This document shows, piece by piece, positions 20,004 to 31,104 of a stretch of 64,000 bases of DNA. Under the pieces are notes generated by a model. It had not been told where the DNA came from. It made no database searches and saw nothing but the letters and a program-made list of their open reading frames with translations. The number at the start of each line of letters is the position of its first letter. Position 1 is the first letter of the stretch. The DNA lies in the NCBI RefSeq assembly GCF_036898095.1, contig NC_090750.1:89795865-89859864 (forward strand). Reading direction: 5' to 3'. The DNA comes from Palaemon carinicauda. Taxonomy: Eukaryota > Arthropoda > Malacostraca > Decapoda > Palaemonidae. The position numbers were made by a program, and so were the translations under genes.

Positions 20004-20548
20004 TCTTACGACAATATTGCGAACGTCTTACGACAATCTTACGGACGTCTTACGACAATCTTGCGGACGTCTTACGACAATCTTACGGACGTCTTACGAC
20101 AATCTTGCAGACGTCTTGCGACAATCTTACGGACGTCTTACGACAATCTTGCGGACGTCTTACGACAATCTTACGGACGTCTTACGACAATCTTGCAGAC
20201 GTCTTGCGACAATCTTACGGACGTCTTACGACAATCTTGCGGACGTCTTGCGACAATCTTACGGACGTCTTACGACAATCTTGCGGACGTCTTGCGACAA
20301 TCTTACGAACGTCTTTCAACAATCTTGTGGACGTCTTACGACAATCTTCCTGATGTCTTACGACAATCTTGCGGACGTCTTGTCTTACAACAATCTTGCA
20401 GACGTGTTGCGACAATCTTGCGGACGTCTTACGACAATCTTACGGACGTCTTGTCTTACAACAATCTTGCAGACGTGTTGCGACAATCTTGCGGACGTCT
20501 TACGACAATCTTACGGACGTCTTACGACAATCTTGCGGACGTCTTGAT
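20004..20548. repeat. 22-bp tandem array, about 24 copies
   Basis: The unit is CTTACGACAATCTTGCGGAC plus GT. TTGCGG and TTACGG variants tend to alternate, giving a 44-bp rhythm. A GTCTTGTCTTACAACAATC variant occurs twice near 20380 and 20450, marking a block duplication. As 22 is not a multiple of three, all three plus frames read the same 22-residue cycle and stay open, producing spurious ORFs of up to 223 codons. GGACGTCTT repeats a GACGTC palindrome in each unit. Confidence 0.9.
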
Positions 20549-20559
20549 CCTGAATTTGC

Positions 20560-21236
20560 ATCTAAAAGCTAGTTTAAAGGTCACTCATGAGTGGCTGAAG
20601 CCAGGAAGAGGACAATGCCTTAAAGACTCAGCATATTATTATTATTACTTGCTAAGCTACAACCCTATTTGAAAAAGCAGGATGCTATAAGCCAAAGGGC
20701 TCCAACAAGGAAAATAGCATAGTGAGGAAAGGATATAAGGAAATAAATAAAATATTTCTAGAACAGTAGTATTATTAAAATAAATCTTTCATATATAAAC
20801 TATAAAAACTTTAACAAAACAAGAAGAGAAATAAGATAGAACAGTGTGGCCAAGTGTACCCTCAAGCGAGAGAACTATTTCCCAAGAAAGTGGAAGACCA
20901 TGATACAGAGGCTATGATTCTTCCCAAGACTAGAGAACAATGGTTTGATTTTGAAGCGTCCTTCTCCTAGAAGAGCTGCTTACCATAGCTAAAGAGCCTC
21001 TTCTACCCTTACCAAGAGAAAAGTGGCCACTGAACAATTACACTGTGTGCAGTAGTTAATGCCTTGAGAGACGAATTGTTAGGTAACCTCAGTGTTGTCA
21101 GGTGTATGAGGACAGAGGAGATATCTGTAAAGAATAGGCCAGACTATTAGGTGTATGTGTAGACAAAGGGAAAATAAACCGTAAACAGAGAGAAAGATCC
21201 AATGTAGTACAATCCGGCCAGTCAAAGGACGCAATG
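20560..21236 (-). mobile_element. SINE-B 5' scrap and long A2 element, antisense
   Basis: 20571-20630 holds GGTCACTCATGAGTGGCTG and related SINE-B sequence. A2 follows from ATTATTATTATTACTTGC and CTAAGCTACAACCCTATTTG through CCTTCTCCTAGAAGAGCTGC, GTGTTGTCAGGTGTATGAGG, AGAATAGGCCAGACTATTAG and CCGGCCAGTCAAAGGACGC. This is one of the longest A2 copies. Confidence 0.7.
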
Positions 21237-21302
21237 TATATATTGTCACTAGGACATTGTCACTATCCTTTGCCTCTGCCATCCATGAGCGACCTTTAAA
21301 CC
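21237..21302 (+). mobile_element. SINE-B 3' fragment, sense
   Basis: GGACATTGTCACTATCCTTTG then CCATGAGCGACCTTTAAACC is the terminal part of SINE-B in sense orientation. It joins the outer end of the A2 copy directly. Confidence 0.55.
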
Positions 21303-21807
21303 ACTAAAGTGATATGTAAAACGTCTTGCCAACCATTAAAAACAAAAAAAAAACAAAAATCAGAAGAAACAACACAAAAAACAAAATACTTCAAGATACT
21401 TCTCAATATAGCAGGCCAAACTAAACAAACAGACTTTCAAGAATCTGAAATTATTCGCAAATTAGAATCTACTAAATCGTAATAATAATAATAAAAAAAA
21501 AAAAAGTTAAAAAGGGCGCAGCCCACCCACGTCCACGGGCGGGTACCATTCAACACCCCTAAGGATGGAAAATCAATTTTGATCGCTCTTCGGCAAATCT
21601 TTCTTCCTCTTGATAAAATATTCAGGATTTCGTCTCCGCTTCGCGACGATATAATTCCGAACTGCAGCCTTAGTAAGGGCACGCCTTTGGCACGGTATGA
21701 AGACGCATAATGGAACTCTTTTTTTCTATTTTTTATTTATTTTTTATTTGTTTAACCTTTCTTTTAATTCCATTATTTGTATTTACTTATTTTGTTTTTT
21801 ATTCAAA
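21303..21807 (-). other. Unassigned sequence with overlapping minus-strand frames
   Basis: Between about 21710 and 21470 one minus frame reads MPLLRLQFGIISSRSGDEIL and another reads a basic stretch (RRALTKAAVRNYIVAKRRR) that ends at a stop. A GC-rich patch (GGTACCCGCCCGTGGACG) and a run of about 13 T then ATTATTATT follow. The tail-like end suggests the 3' end of an unrecognised retroelement. Neither frame is assignable. Confidence 0.25.
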
Positions 21808-22295
21808 GAGGATATTATTATTATTATTATTATCATTATTATTATTATTATTATTATTATTACTTGCTAAGCTACAACCCTAATTGGAAAAGCAGATGCT
21901 ATAAGCCCAGGGGATCCAACAGGGAAAATAGCTCAGTGAGGAAAGGAAACAAAGAGAAATAAAATATTTTAAGAAGAGCAACAACATTAAAATAAATATA
22001 AACTATAAAAACTTTAACGAACCAATAGGAAGAGAAATAAGATAGAATAGTGTACCCAAGTGTACCCTCAAGCAAGAGAACTCTAACCCAAAAGACAGTG
22101 GAAGACCATGGTACAGAGGCTATGGGACTACCCAAGATTAGAGAACAATGGTTTGATTCTGGAGTTCCCTTCTCCTAGAAGAGCTGCTTACCATAGCTAA
22201 AGAGTCTCTTCTACCCTTACAAAGAGAAAAGTGGCCACTGAACAATTACCGTGATGTAAGAAGACTTGTTTGTTATCTCAGTGTTGTCAGGTGTA
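21808..22295 (-). mobile_element. A2 element, antisense, with AAT tail
   Basis: The tail TATTATTATTATTATC precedes CTAAGCTACAACCCTAATTGG, TGGAAGACCATGGTACAGAGG and TGGAGTTCCCTTCTCCTAG. It ends near GTGTTGTCAGGTGTATTGC. Confidence 0.7.
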
Positions 22296-22329
22296 TTGCG
22301 AGGATGTCATAAGAGAAAGATAACAATAG

Positions 22330-22540
22330 TGTTACAGTATTTGCTAATATCCACACAAGCGGGTTTGGGATAATTGCTTACGCACATGCAAAACAAACAG
22401 ACAAACAACATACATAATGCAAAGCAAACAAACAACACACATACATATATACATACAAAACAAACACACATATGATTGTATTTGCTAATATACTCACGGG
22501 TGAAATTGGGATAATTGCACAGCACATGCAAACACCATAA
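22330..22540. repeat. Two diverged ~60-bp direct repeats about 140 bp apart
   Basis: TATTTGCTAATATCCACAC...TTGGGATAATTGC...CACATGCAAA (about 22338) and TATTTGCTAATATACTCAC...TTGGGATAATTGC...CACATGCAAA (about 22479) are imperfect copies separated by CA-rich sequence. Confidence 0.6.
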
Positions 22541-22558
22541 ACACACAGACAACAATCA

Positions 22559-22559
22559 T

Positions 22560-22620
<61 letters not shown>

Positions 22621-22676
22621 ATAGCTGTCACTATACAGCTCTGTGTATACGTGTTTTGTTTCAGCATTATTGCATA

Positions 22677-22738
<62 letters not shown>
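22559..22738. repeat. (CA)n(TA)n and (CT)n microsatellites
   Basis: CA/TA at 22559-22618 and CT at 22682-22738, separated by about 60 bp of unique sequence. Confidence 0.9.
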
Positions 22739-22741
<3 letters not shown>

Positions 22742-22915
22742 TAGACGCCCTTAAACTCTCTTCCATAAGTTTGTTTTGAAAGAGCAGGTAACACTTACAA
22801 TGACATACGAGTTATTTCAGGGCGTATGTTTTCTCTCTTTCATTTTTTAAAAGAAACCTTCACTTTTGAAGCGTGGCTTTTTCATATAACCCGGGTAACG
22901 ATAAAGACATGTTGA

Positions 22916-23632
22916 ACTAGAAGGGCACTCGGTAGAGCGAAGACCTCCGCCGCAGCAGCTTATTCATCGATCTTTTGCTTGACCTTGACCTTCGACCTTA
23001 ACATGTATTAATAGGCGTGGATTTTCTTATACTTAATTATGAACATAGTTTGAAGTCTCTGTGACAACGATGTCCAAACTTAGAGCTGATTACGTGACTT
23101 GGGAATTTTGCTTGACCTTTGACCTTGACCTTACAAAATTTAATAATTTCCAGCTTTTTACATAACAGTTAATCCCTGCAAGTTTCATTACTCTATGATT
23201 AAAATTGTGGCCAGGAAGCTGTTCACAAACAAACACACACACACACACAAACACAGGTTGCTGTGGCCTGATTGGTAACGTTTCTGCCTGGTGTTTGCCA
23301 GTCGTAGGTTCGAGTCCCGCTCAGACTCGTTAGTGGCATTAGTGTCTGCAACCATACCATCCTTGTGAGCTAAGGTTGGGGGGTTTGGGGGAGCCTATAG
23401 GTCTATCTGCTGAGTCATCAGCAGCCACTGCCTGGCCCTCCTTGGTCCTAGCTTGGGTGGAGAGGAGGCTTGGGCGCTGATTATATAATATATATAGACA
23501 GTCTCTAGGGCATTGTCCTGATTGCTAGGGCAATGTCACTGTCCCTTGCATCTGCCATTCATGAGCGACCTTTAAACAAGCATACAACCAGGGCCGGAAA
23601 CATAACCTCCTTCCAACTTCGTTGGCAAGGGT
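22916..23632 (-). mobile_element. Repeat-D copy 4, antisense, interrupted by SINE-B
   Basis: The outer 3' end reads ACTAGAAGGGCACTCGGTAG and AGACCTCCGCCGCAGCAGC. The inner part carries TTGACCTTTGACCTTGACC, AATCCCTGCAAGTTTCATTAC and GGCCAGGAAGCTGTTCAC. After the SINE at 23257-23577 the 5' end resumes with GGAAACATAACCTCC and TTCCAACTTCGTTGGC. This is the longest D copy (about 390 bp without the SINE), with a middle section absent from copy 1. Confidence 0.65.
23257..23577 (+). mobile_element. SINE-B, full length, sense, nested in repeat-D
   Basis: It starts GTTGCTGTGGCCTGATTGG (A-box region), then TAGGTTCGAGTCCCGCTC (B box GGTTCGAGTCC), TGGCCCTCCTTGGTCCTAGC and GACAGTCTCTAGGGCATTGTC, ending CATGAGCGACCTTTAAAC. 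A-to-B-box spacing is about 35-40 bp, as in a tRNA gene, so a pol III promoter is plausible. The insertion splits a repeat-D copy, making it the younger of the two. Confidence 0.75.
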
Positions 23633-23784
23633 TAAGAGATACTTAATTGATGCTATAGGATGAAGACAGAGAAGTGTAACATCTTAGTGTTCAATATGTT
23701 ATGTTCATTAAAGGAAGTGAACATTATACAAAGATTTGAGACTTGTAATTGATTGCATATATACAGTATATAGAGTACAAATAT

Positions 23785-23972
23785 ATATTCTATCTAATTT
23801 CTCTTCCTCATGTTCTGTTAAAGTTTCTATAGTTTTACATAGGAGATATTTATTTTATTATTCTTAAAATATTTATTTTTTCCTTGTTTCTTTTCCTCAC
23901 TGTGCTATTTTCCCTGTTGGAGCCCCTGGGCTTATAGCATTCTGCTTCTCCAATTAGGGTTGTAGCTTAGCA

Positions 23973-24040
<68 letters not shown>
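23785..24040 (+). mobile_element. A2 3' end with long AAT tail
   Basis: TTCTCTTCCTCATGTTCTG, TTTCTTTTCCTCACTGTGC, GGGTTGTAGCTTAGCAATTAA and then about 75 bp of AAT repeat. Confidence 0.7.
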
Positions 24041-24042
<2 letters not shown>

Positions 24043-24180
24043 TCAAGTCTACTGTGCTGTCACCTCCTGTTAACACGTATACATACGTATATACTGTACA
24101 GGATGTATAATGTATATTTATAAATACATATGTAAATACAAAGTAAGTGTATGTATGTATATATTTATATATACTCGTAT

Positions 24181-24335
24181 TATTATTATTATTATTATTG
24201 TTGTTACAACCCTATTTGGAAAAGCAGGATGCTATACGCCCAAGGGCTCCAATAGGGAATAGCCCAGTGAGGAAACGAAATAAGGAAATAAATAAATGAT
24301 CAGAAAAACAGTAACAACGCCAAAATAACAGTCTG
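24181..24335 (-). mobile_element. LINE-A/A2 3' end fragment, antisense
   Basis: TATTATTATTATTATTATTG, ACAACCCTATTTGGAAAAGC and AATAGCCCAGTGAGGAAACG, truncated at a TGTA microsatellite. Confidence 0.65.
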
Positions 24336-24353
24336 TATGTATGTATGTGTATG

Positions 24354-24403
<50 letters not shown>

Positions 24404-24418
24404 AATATATATATATAT

Positions 24419-24480
<62 letters not shown>

Positions 24481-24500
24481 AACATATATATATACATACA
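24336..24500. repeat. (TGTA)n, (TA)n and (CA)n cluster
   Basis: About 160 bp of alternating TATG, TA and CA tracts. Long IYIY frames on both strands are artefacts. Confidence 0.9.
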
Positions 24501-24884
24501 TAGAGACATACACACGACCTTACACGTACCGAGACGTGCCTATCTAAAACCCCAAACCGCAAGAAAGGAAAGCCATAAAGGAAAATCTGAAGTCGGAGAT
24601 TCATTTGAGAGTTTTATAGTTTTATGTGAGTGCCGGAAGAAAGGACGAGTGAAAAAAAAAAAAAACAGAATGAAGTGAAGAGGACTACGTGCAAGCGATC
24701 AAAAGGCTGATTGACATTTGATGGTTTTAGAGAAAAAAAAAATAAAAAATAAAAAAGAAATAAAAAAAAAATAAAAATTGAAACTTCCGTTTTTGGAAAA
24801 GGTTTAAAAGGTGTAATAGTGAAATGAGGTCGTAGAAAAAAAAGGAATAGTGGCTTTGTGGTCAAGATTATTTCTAATAAGTAT
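24501..24884. other. A-rich sequence, nothing recognised
   Basis: Contains several A homopolymers. Frames here are homopolymer artefacts. Confidence 0.4.
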
Positions 24885-25370
24885 TTTTTTTTTTTGAAAT
24901 TATCTTAGTACGATTTTGATTAAGCAAAACCAAACCTTTTTTAAACTGATAAAAAAAGTTTTTCTATTTTAAACTTTTTTAAACTGATCAGAAAAAAAGT
25001 TTATCTCTATTATGAAATTATTCCAATGCGATTTAGATTAAGCAAAACCAAACTTTTTTTGAAGTGATAAAAAAAAGTATTTTTTTTAAACTGATCAAAA
25101 TTTAGACAGTTTTTCTTGTAAGAAATCATCTTAATACGATTTAAATTAAGCAAAACCAAATTTTTTTAAAGGGATCAAAAAAGGATTTCTCTATTTTAAT
25201 TTTTTTTTAAACTCATGAAAAAAAATTCTCTATTGAGAAATTACCTTAATACGATTTAAAACTTAATACGTTTTAAACTGACTAGAAAAATAAATTTTCT
25301 TTTTTGTGAAATTATCATACTGCGATTTATATTAGGCAAGAAACCTTTATAAATGGAATTGGAAAATTGT
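24885..25370. repeat. Degenerate ~120-bp tandem repeat, about four copies
   Basis: GAAATTATCTTAGTACGATTT, GAAATTATTCCAATGCGATTT, GAAATCATCTTAATACGATTT and later variants recur. Each is followed by AAGCAAAACCAAA and poly-T/poly-A segments. Strong divergence indicates an old array. Confidence 0.65.
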
Positions 25371-25377
25371 TTTTGAA

Positions 25378-25448
25378 GGGTTTAAAGGCCGCTCATGAAT
25401 GGCAGAGGCAGGAGACAGTGACAATGCCCTAGAGACTGACCATATATA

Positions 25449-25450
<2 letters not shown>
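25378..25450 (-). mobile_element. SINE-B fragment interrupted by A2 insertion
   Basis: GGGTTTAAAGGCCGCTCATG through GACTGACCATATATACAT stops exactly where the AAT tail of the next A2 begins. Confidence 0.6.
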
Positions 25451-25487
<37 letters not shown>

Positions 25488-26155
25488 ATGCTAAGCTACA
25501 ACCCTAGTTGGAAAAGCAGGATGCTATAAGCCAAGGGGCCCCAAAAGGGAAAATAGCCCAGTGAGGAAAGGAAACAAGGAAAAATAGAATATTCTAAGAA
25601 TAGTAACAACATTGAAATAAATATTTCCTATATAAACTATAAAAACTTTAACAAAACAAAAGGAAGAGAAACTAGATAGAACAGTGTGCCCGAGTGTACC
25701 CTTAAGCAAGAAAACTTTAACCCAAGACAGTGGAAGACCATGGTACAGAGGCTATGGCACTACCCAAGACTAGAGAACAATGGTTTGATTTTGGAGTGTC
25801 CTTCTCCTAGAAGAGCTGCTTACTATAGCTAAAGAGTCTTTTCTACCCTTACCAAGAGGAAAGTAGCCCCTGAACAATTACATTGTATTAGTTAACCCCT
25901 TGGGTGAAGAAGAATTGTTTGATAATCTCAGCGTTGTCAGGTGTATGAGGAAAGAGGAGAATCTGTAAAGAATAGGCCAGACTATTCGATGTCTGTGTAG
26001 GCAAAGGGAAAGAACCTTAACCAGAGAGAAAGAACCAATGTAGTACTGTCTGGTCAGTCAAAGGACTCCACAATTCTCTAGCGGTAGTATCTCAACGGCC
26101 AAATGGTGCCCTGGCCAACCTACTACCACCAAACCATGCAAACCATGACCTTTTT
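25451..26155 (-). mobile_element. A2 element, longest copy, antisense
   Basis: From the ATT tail and CTAAGCTACAACCCTAGTTG through AGTGGAAGACCATGGTACAG, AGGCCAGACTATTCGATG and GTCAGTCAAAGGACTCCAC to TCTAGCGGTAGTATCTCAAC and GGCCAACCTACTACCACC. About 700 bp, so it defines the outer end of A2. No RT motif is readable in any frame. Confidence 0.7.
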
Positions 26156-26179
26156 AAACGGAATAATAAAATTATCTTT

Positions 26180-26390
26180 AAAGGTTTAAAGGTCGCTCAA
26201 GAATGGCAAAGGCCAGGGAGAGTGATAATACCCTTGCAGGACAATGTCCTAGTGACTGACCATGATTAGATATGAGCAGGCCGCTAGTCCGCTCTCCACC
26301 CAAGCTAGAACCAGGGAGGACCAGGCACTGGGTGCTGATTACTCATCAGGTAAATCTATAGGCTCTCTAAACTCTCCCATCCTTATTATT
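26180..26390 (-). mobile_element. SINE-B 3' two-thirds, antisense
   Basis: AAAGGTTTAAAGGTCGCTC, GACCATGATTAGATATGAGC, ACCAGGGAGGACCAGGCAC, then an AAT-like block. The tRNA-like head is missing. Confidence 0.6.
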
Positions 26391-26706
26391 ATTATTATCA
26401 TCATTATTATTATTAAAAGGAAATGATAGAAAGGCTATGGCAAAGCCTATGGTTTCAGAACGGTGGCTATATGACCACTAAAAAATTGTGGCACCGGAAT
26501 TTTTGAGGCAAGACAAATATTCATATTGAATCTTTCACTTCCAAAAAAGTGAATTAATCTTTTTCTATATAGCGTGATTTACTATAAGTACCGAATATTG
26601 ACACCACTTTTTGGGGGGTTGGTTAAGAGATTAATATCAATTTTTTTTTAATGTACTCATTATAATCAGCAACTGACGGAATAATGAGATAAAATCAGAA
26701 TTAACA

Positions 26707-26711
<5 letters not shown>
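26391..26711. other. Unassigned sequence
   Basis: Begins with an ATT tract, then GAAAGGCTATGGCAAAGCC and other unfamiliar sequence. No frame is credible. Confidence 0.35.

Positions 26712-26800
<89 letters not shown>
26712..26800. repeat. (TA)n(TG)n microsatellite
   Basis: About 54 bp TA followed by about 35 bp TG. Confidence 0.9.
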
Positions 26801-26801
<1 letters not shown>

Positions 26802-27404
26802 CTTTCCGGACACGCTAAGCAGTAATGTTAGACGTAGAACTACCAGATTTTTTTCCCGTCCCACGGGTAGGGGGGTGAAAAGGATTAGTCATACCCTGGT
26901 GAGAAGGGATACCCAGAGAGGTACATTCTGAAACCACAACTGCCGTGTTGTAGTTAGGAAAGGGGGAGGGGTGGGAAGGGTTGAATATGTGTATGCATAT
27001 CTAGATATTTAGCCGTCATTTTTGACAGGTACACTAGTGTGTTTGACAGGTTGCGTACACTAGTCTCTAAACGTGTATATATATTTTCGAATACAAAATA
27101 AGTAAGATTTCAAAAAAAAAAAAAGAAAAAAAAAGAAACTGAGAATCAACACTAAAAGAAAAACCACATTCTCTTCCCTTTATCAAACCTGATTAAGAGA
27201 TGGCAAAGGAGGACCAGAATGCCTATATCAGCCAAAGGTAGAATGACCTTGCTTTGGGCGTCAACAATGGCCCTGATGAAGGTCGCCAGCTCATGACCTG
27301 AGTTTGACCTCGATCACGACTTGGTTTGGCAAACAGGTTTAACTGAATAACAGACAACATGGAAAACGTGGCCCGATAAGAGTTAAACTGCCACGGAATG
27401 CACC
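26801..27404. other. Unassigned sequence with a G-quadruplex-capable tract
   Basis: GGGGGAGGGGTGGGAAGGG at 26962-26980 is a compact four-run G tract. Near 27030, TTTGACAGG..ACACTAGT occurs twice within 35 bp. A minus-strand frame at 27223-27444 starts in the GA microsatellite and lacks a domain. Confidence 0.35.
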
Positions 27405-27405
27405 C

Positions 27406-27444
<39 letters not shown>

Positions 27445-27493
27445 GTTAATAAATATTTTACTATCTTTCTCTCACTCTGCATATCCCAAACTG

Positions 27494-27530
<37 letters not shown>

Positions 27531-27565
27531 ATTTTACTCTCTCTCACACAACTGTACACTGTTCA

Positions 27566-27608
<43 letters not shown>

Positions 27609-27643
27609 ATTTTACTCTCTCTCACACAACTGTACATTGTTCA

Positions 27644-27685
<42 letters not shown>
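27405..27685. repeat. CT-anchored array, three CT blocks with related spacers
   Basis: (CT)n then CAGTATTTTACTCTCTCTC and ACACAACTGTACA(C/T)TGTTC occurs twice (about 27525 and 27605), with a related earlier block at 27441. Confidence 0.85.
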
Positions 27686-27687
<2 letters not shown>

Positions 27688-28206
27688 AACCCGCACAAAC
27701 ACACAACGAGAGATAATCCAAGATCCCTATCTGTCTCATGAATGTCATACAGATAGAAAAAAGCCCTTCACCCTGACTTCGCCAGGAGATAAAGTCCTTC
27801 ACCGCAGATAAATGGACTTCATGACTTCATTAGAATCAATAAAAACCTTTTATTGATCCGATAATCTCTTTGCAATCTTGCAATCTCTGGCTGCAACTGC
27901 ATATATGTTGATTTCTCCGTTAAGTTGCTCGCTGCTGTTGTTGTTATTATTATTTACAAACTAGATACTCTCTCTTTTTTTCTCATCTTCATTCTCTACA
28001 TGTTCCTCTTTATTCTATTTATTTCTTCATGAATTTTTGTGTTTTTCTTCTTATCTTTCATCGCTTTTTAATCTATAATGTTTTCTTTCCACTTCCCATT
28101 TATTTTTCTATCCTATACATCTGTGTTCATAATCTCCGTCTATAATATGTTTTCATTCTATTTCCCAACGTTTTCTTCTACTACAATTCGTGTTTCTTAT
28201 TCCATT

Positions 28207-28253
<47 letters not shown>

Positions 28254-28430
28254 TACTGTTCTTTATCTCTATTTCCTTGTTCTATTTTCCACGCCTTCCC
28301 ACTTCCGTTAATTTTCCTTCTCTTTTAACAACCGAACCTAAATCTATCTCCAACTACTCGCAAGACCACAGTAACTGTTAGGTCAGGATACATGAATAGA
28401 TCAAACGTATTAAATTCCAGCCATTAAAAT
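27686..28430. other. Unassigned sequence with a CT tract
   Basis: Pyrimidine-rich sequence on both sides of a CT run at 28208-28250. No gene recognised. Confidence 0.4.
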
Positions 28431-29998
28431 TAATTTCAAGAGACTCCCCTTTCAATCCCCAACAGCCACAAGATTAGAACACATCCCTTTTAGTCTCCAA
28501 CACCAACAAAGTAGGAGACTCCCCTTTCAATCTCAACACCCACAAGATATAAAACAACCCCTTTTCAATCCCCAACTTCAAGGTAAGAGACTCCCATTTA
28601 AATCCCCAACACCTACAAGATAAGAAAACAACCCCCTTTCAATCCCCACCACCCACAAGGTAAAAGAACACCCCCATTCCAATCCCCAACACCCAAAAGG
28701 TAGGAGACTCCCCTTTCAATCCCCGACACCAACAAGGTAAAAGAACACCCCCATTTCAATCCCCAACACCCAAAAGGTAGGAGACTCCCCTTTCAATCCC
28801 CAACACACAAAAGGTAGGATACTCCCCTTTCAATCCCCAACACACAAAAGGTAGGAGACTCCCCTTTCAATCCCCAACACCCACAAGGTAAAAGAACACC
28901 CCCATTTCAATCCCCAACACCCACAAGGTAAAAGAACACCCTCATTCCAATCCCCTACACCCACAAGGTAAAAGAACACCCCTTTCAATCCCCAACACCC
29001 ACAAGGTAAAAGAACACCCCTTTCCAATCCCCTACACCCACAAGGTAAAAGAACACCCCCATTTCAATCCCCAACACCCACAAGGTAAAAGAACACCCTC
29101 ATTCCAATCCCCTACACCCACAAGGTAAAAGAACACCCCCATTTCAATCCCCTACACCCACAAGGTAAAAGAACACCCCCATTTCAATCCCCTACACCCA
29201 CAAGGTAAAAGAACACCCCCATTTCAATCCCCAACACCCACAAGGTAAAAGAACACCCCCATTTCAATCCCCTACACCCACAAGGTAAAAGAACAACCTC
29301 ATTTCAATCCCCTACACCCACAAGATAAAAGAACACCCCCATTTCAATCCCCTACACCCACAAGGTAAAAGAACACCTCCATTCCAATCCCCAACACCCA
29401 AAAGGTAGGAGACTCCCCTTTTAATCCCCAACACCCACAAGGTAAAAATACCCCCTTCTGTCAATCCCCTACACCCACAAGGTAAAAGAACACCCCCATT
29501 TCAATCCCCAACACCCAAAATGTAAAGAACACCCCCATTTCAGCCCCCTACACCCACAAGGTAAAAGAACACCCCCATTTCAATCCCAACACCCAAAATG
29601 TAAAGAACACCCCCATTTCAACCCCCTACACCCACAAGGTAAAAGAACACCCACATTTCAATCCCCAACACCCAAAATGTAAAGAACACCCCCATTTCAA
29701 CCCCCTACACCCACAAGGTACAAGAACACCCCCATTTCAATCCCCAACACCCAAAATGTAAAGAACACCCCCATTTCAACCCCCTACACCCACAAGGTAA
29801 AAGAACACCCCCATTTCAATCCCCAACACCCAAAATGTAAAGAACACCCCCATTTCAACCCCCTACACCCACAAGGTAAATGAACACCCCCATTTCAATC
29901 CCCAACACCCACAAGGTAAAAGAACACCCCCATTTCAATCCCCAACACCCACAAGGTAAAAGAACACCCCCATTTCAATCCCCTACACCCACAAGGCA
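28431..29998. repeat. 40-bp tandem array, about 38 copies
   Basis: The common unit is ACACCCACAAGGTAAAAGAA followed by CACCCCCATTTCAATCCCCA. The left end (28431-28880) is more variable, with AGGTAGGAGACTCCCC variants and irregular lengths. The centre and right are more regular at 40 bp, and a two-monomer alternation with AAAATGTAAAG runs from about 29510 to 29880. Strongly C-rich on the plus strand. Not coding: indels change frame freely. Confidence 0.9.
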
Positions 29999-30280
29999 TC
30001 AAGGGCTAAGAGAATCTGGCTTCATCTTCAGGGTGTGTTTTAACAGACCGGTAACATCGCACAGCGATGTACCCTACTTACCTTACGTAAGATGTTTCCA
30101 GACACGACGATTTTTTTAAGGACGTAGACACCCACTGGCTAGTCTACACGGTTTTGCACGGACATATGCACACACAGACATGCAAACATAAAGATGCACA
30201 CGCGTGCACACACATACATTCACTTTAACAGGTATTTTATGGTTTCAGATGTTATAGATAATAATTAATAAAACAAATAT
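29999..30280. other. Unassigned sequence with a donor-like site
   Basis: The minus strand carries CATCTTACGTAAG|GTAAGTAGG (donor boundary near 30084), a near-consensus splice donor. No acceptor or clearly bounded frame is visible upstream, so no exon is called. Confidence 0.25.
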
Positions 30281-30500
30281 TAGTATTAGTATTATTATTA
30301 TCATTATTACTATTAATTGCTAAACTACAACACTAGTTGGAAAAGCAGGATACTATAAGCCCAGGGGCTCCAACAGGATAAATAGCCTAGTGAACAAAAG
30401 AAAACAAGGAAAAAAGAAATATTTTAGGATTAACAACATTAAGATAAATATCTCCTACATAAAATATAAAAACTTTAAAAACAAGAGAAAGAGAAATAAG
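30281..30500 (-). mobile_element. A2 3' part, antisense
   Basis: TATTATTATTATCATTATTAC, CTAAACTACAACACTAGTTGG and CAGGGGCTCCAACAGGATAA, truncated after about 200 bp. Confidence 0.65.
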
Positions 30501-31104
30501 AAATACGAATAGTTATCAAAGTCCTTTTAGTGATATTGCATATCAAGACAACTAAAGGTTTTAGATTATATATCATATCCAAGAAATCAGTCTTTGGCAG
30601 TTTTTCACATCAGAATTATTCTTTTTTTTAATGTAAATGGACAATACCTCATGTTCAATATTAACCATAACCTTTTTTGCATTAGAACATTCGATACTGA
30701 AGAAAGGACCATATCTAACCCAAACACACACCAAAAAAAAAAAAAAAAAAAATAATAATAATAATAATAATAATAATAATTCTAGTTTTAATAAACACTT
30801 ATAAACAATTTTAATGTTGCAATTACTCAAGCCTTTTGCTTATAATTCATTGCTCTAATTGATGAATATTTTTCCATAATAAGTCGTTCATCATTCATGA
30901 CATTTCTTAATTAAATTTTGGGTGCGCTTTAAATTCCATAATTATCAAACATGACCTTGAGGGGGAGCTACCGATAGTCCTTTAACTTCTTAGAGCTTCT
31001 TTCATCTCATGTTATCAGTGAAGTAACATTTTATTTTCTTGATATTATTGAAATTGCACGTTATTTTGACGATCCAATTGCTTCGCGATGATTTCAATAT
31101 TTGT
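30501..31104. other. Unassigned AT-rich sequence
   Basis: Has an A run and AAT repeat at 30734-30780. The minus-strand 85-codon frame crosses these and is an artefact. Confidence 0.4.

Noticed and set aside
20001..20672. 205- and 223-codon plus-strand ORFs
   Set aside because: Artefacts of the 22-bp array, which is open in all three frames. No start context or domain.
23257..23330. tRNA gene on the plus strand
   Set aside because: Same A/B-box layout as every SINE-B copy, followed by the SINE body. No acceptor stem.
28431..29998. CRISPR-like look (short repeats with ATTTCAATCCCC)
   Set aside because: The whole 40-bp unit repeats with no unique spacers, and the window is eukaryotic.
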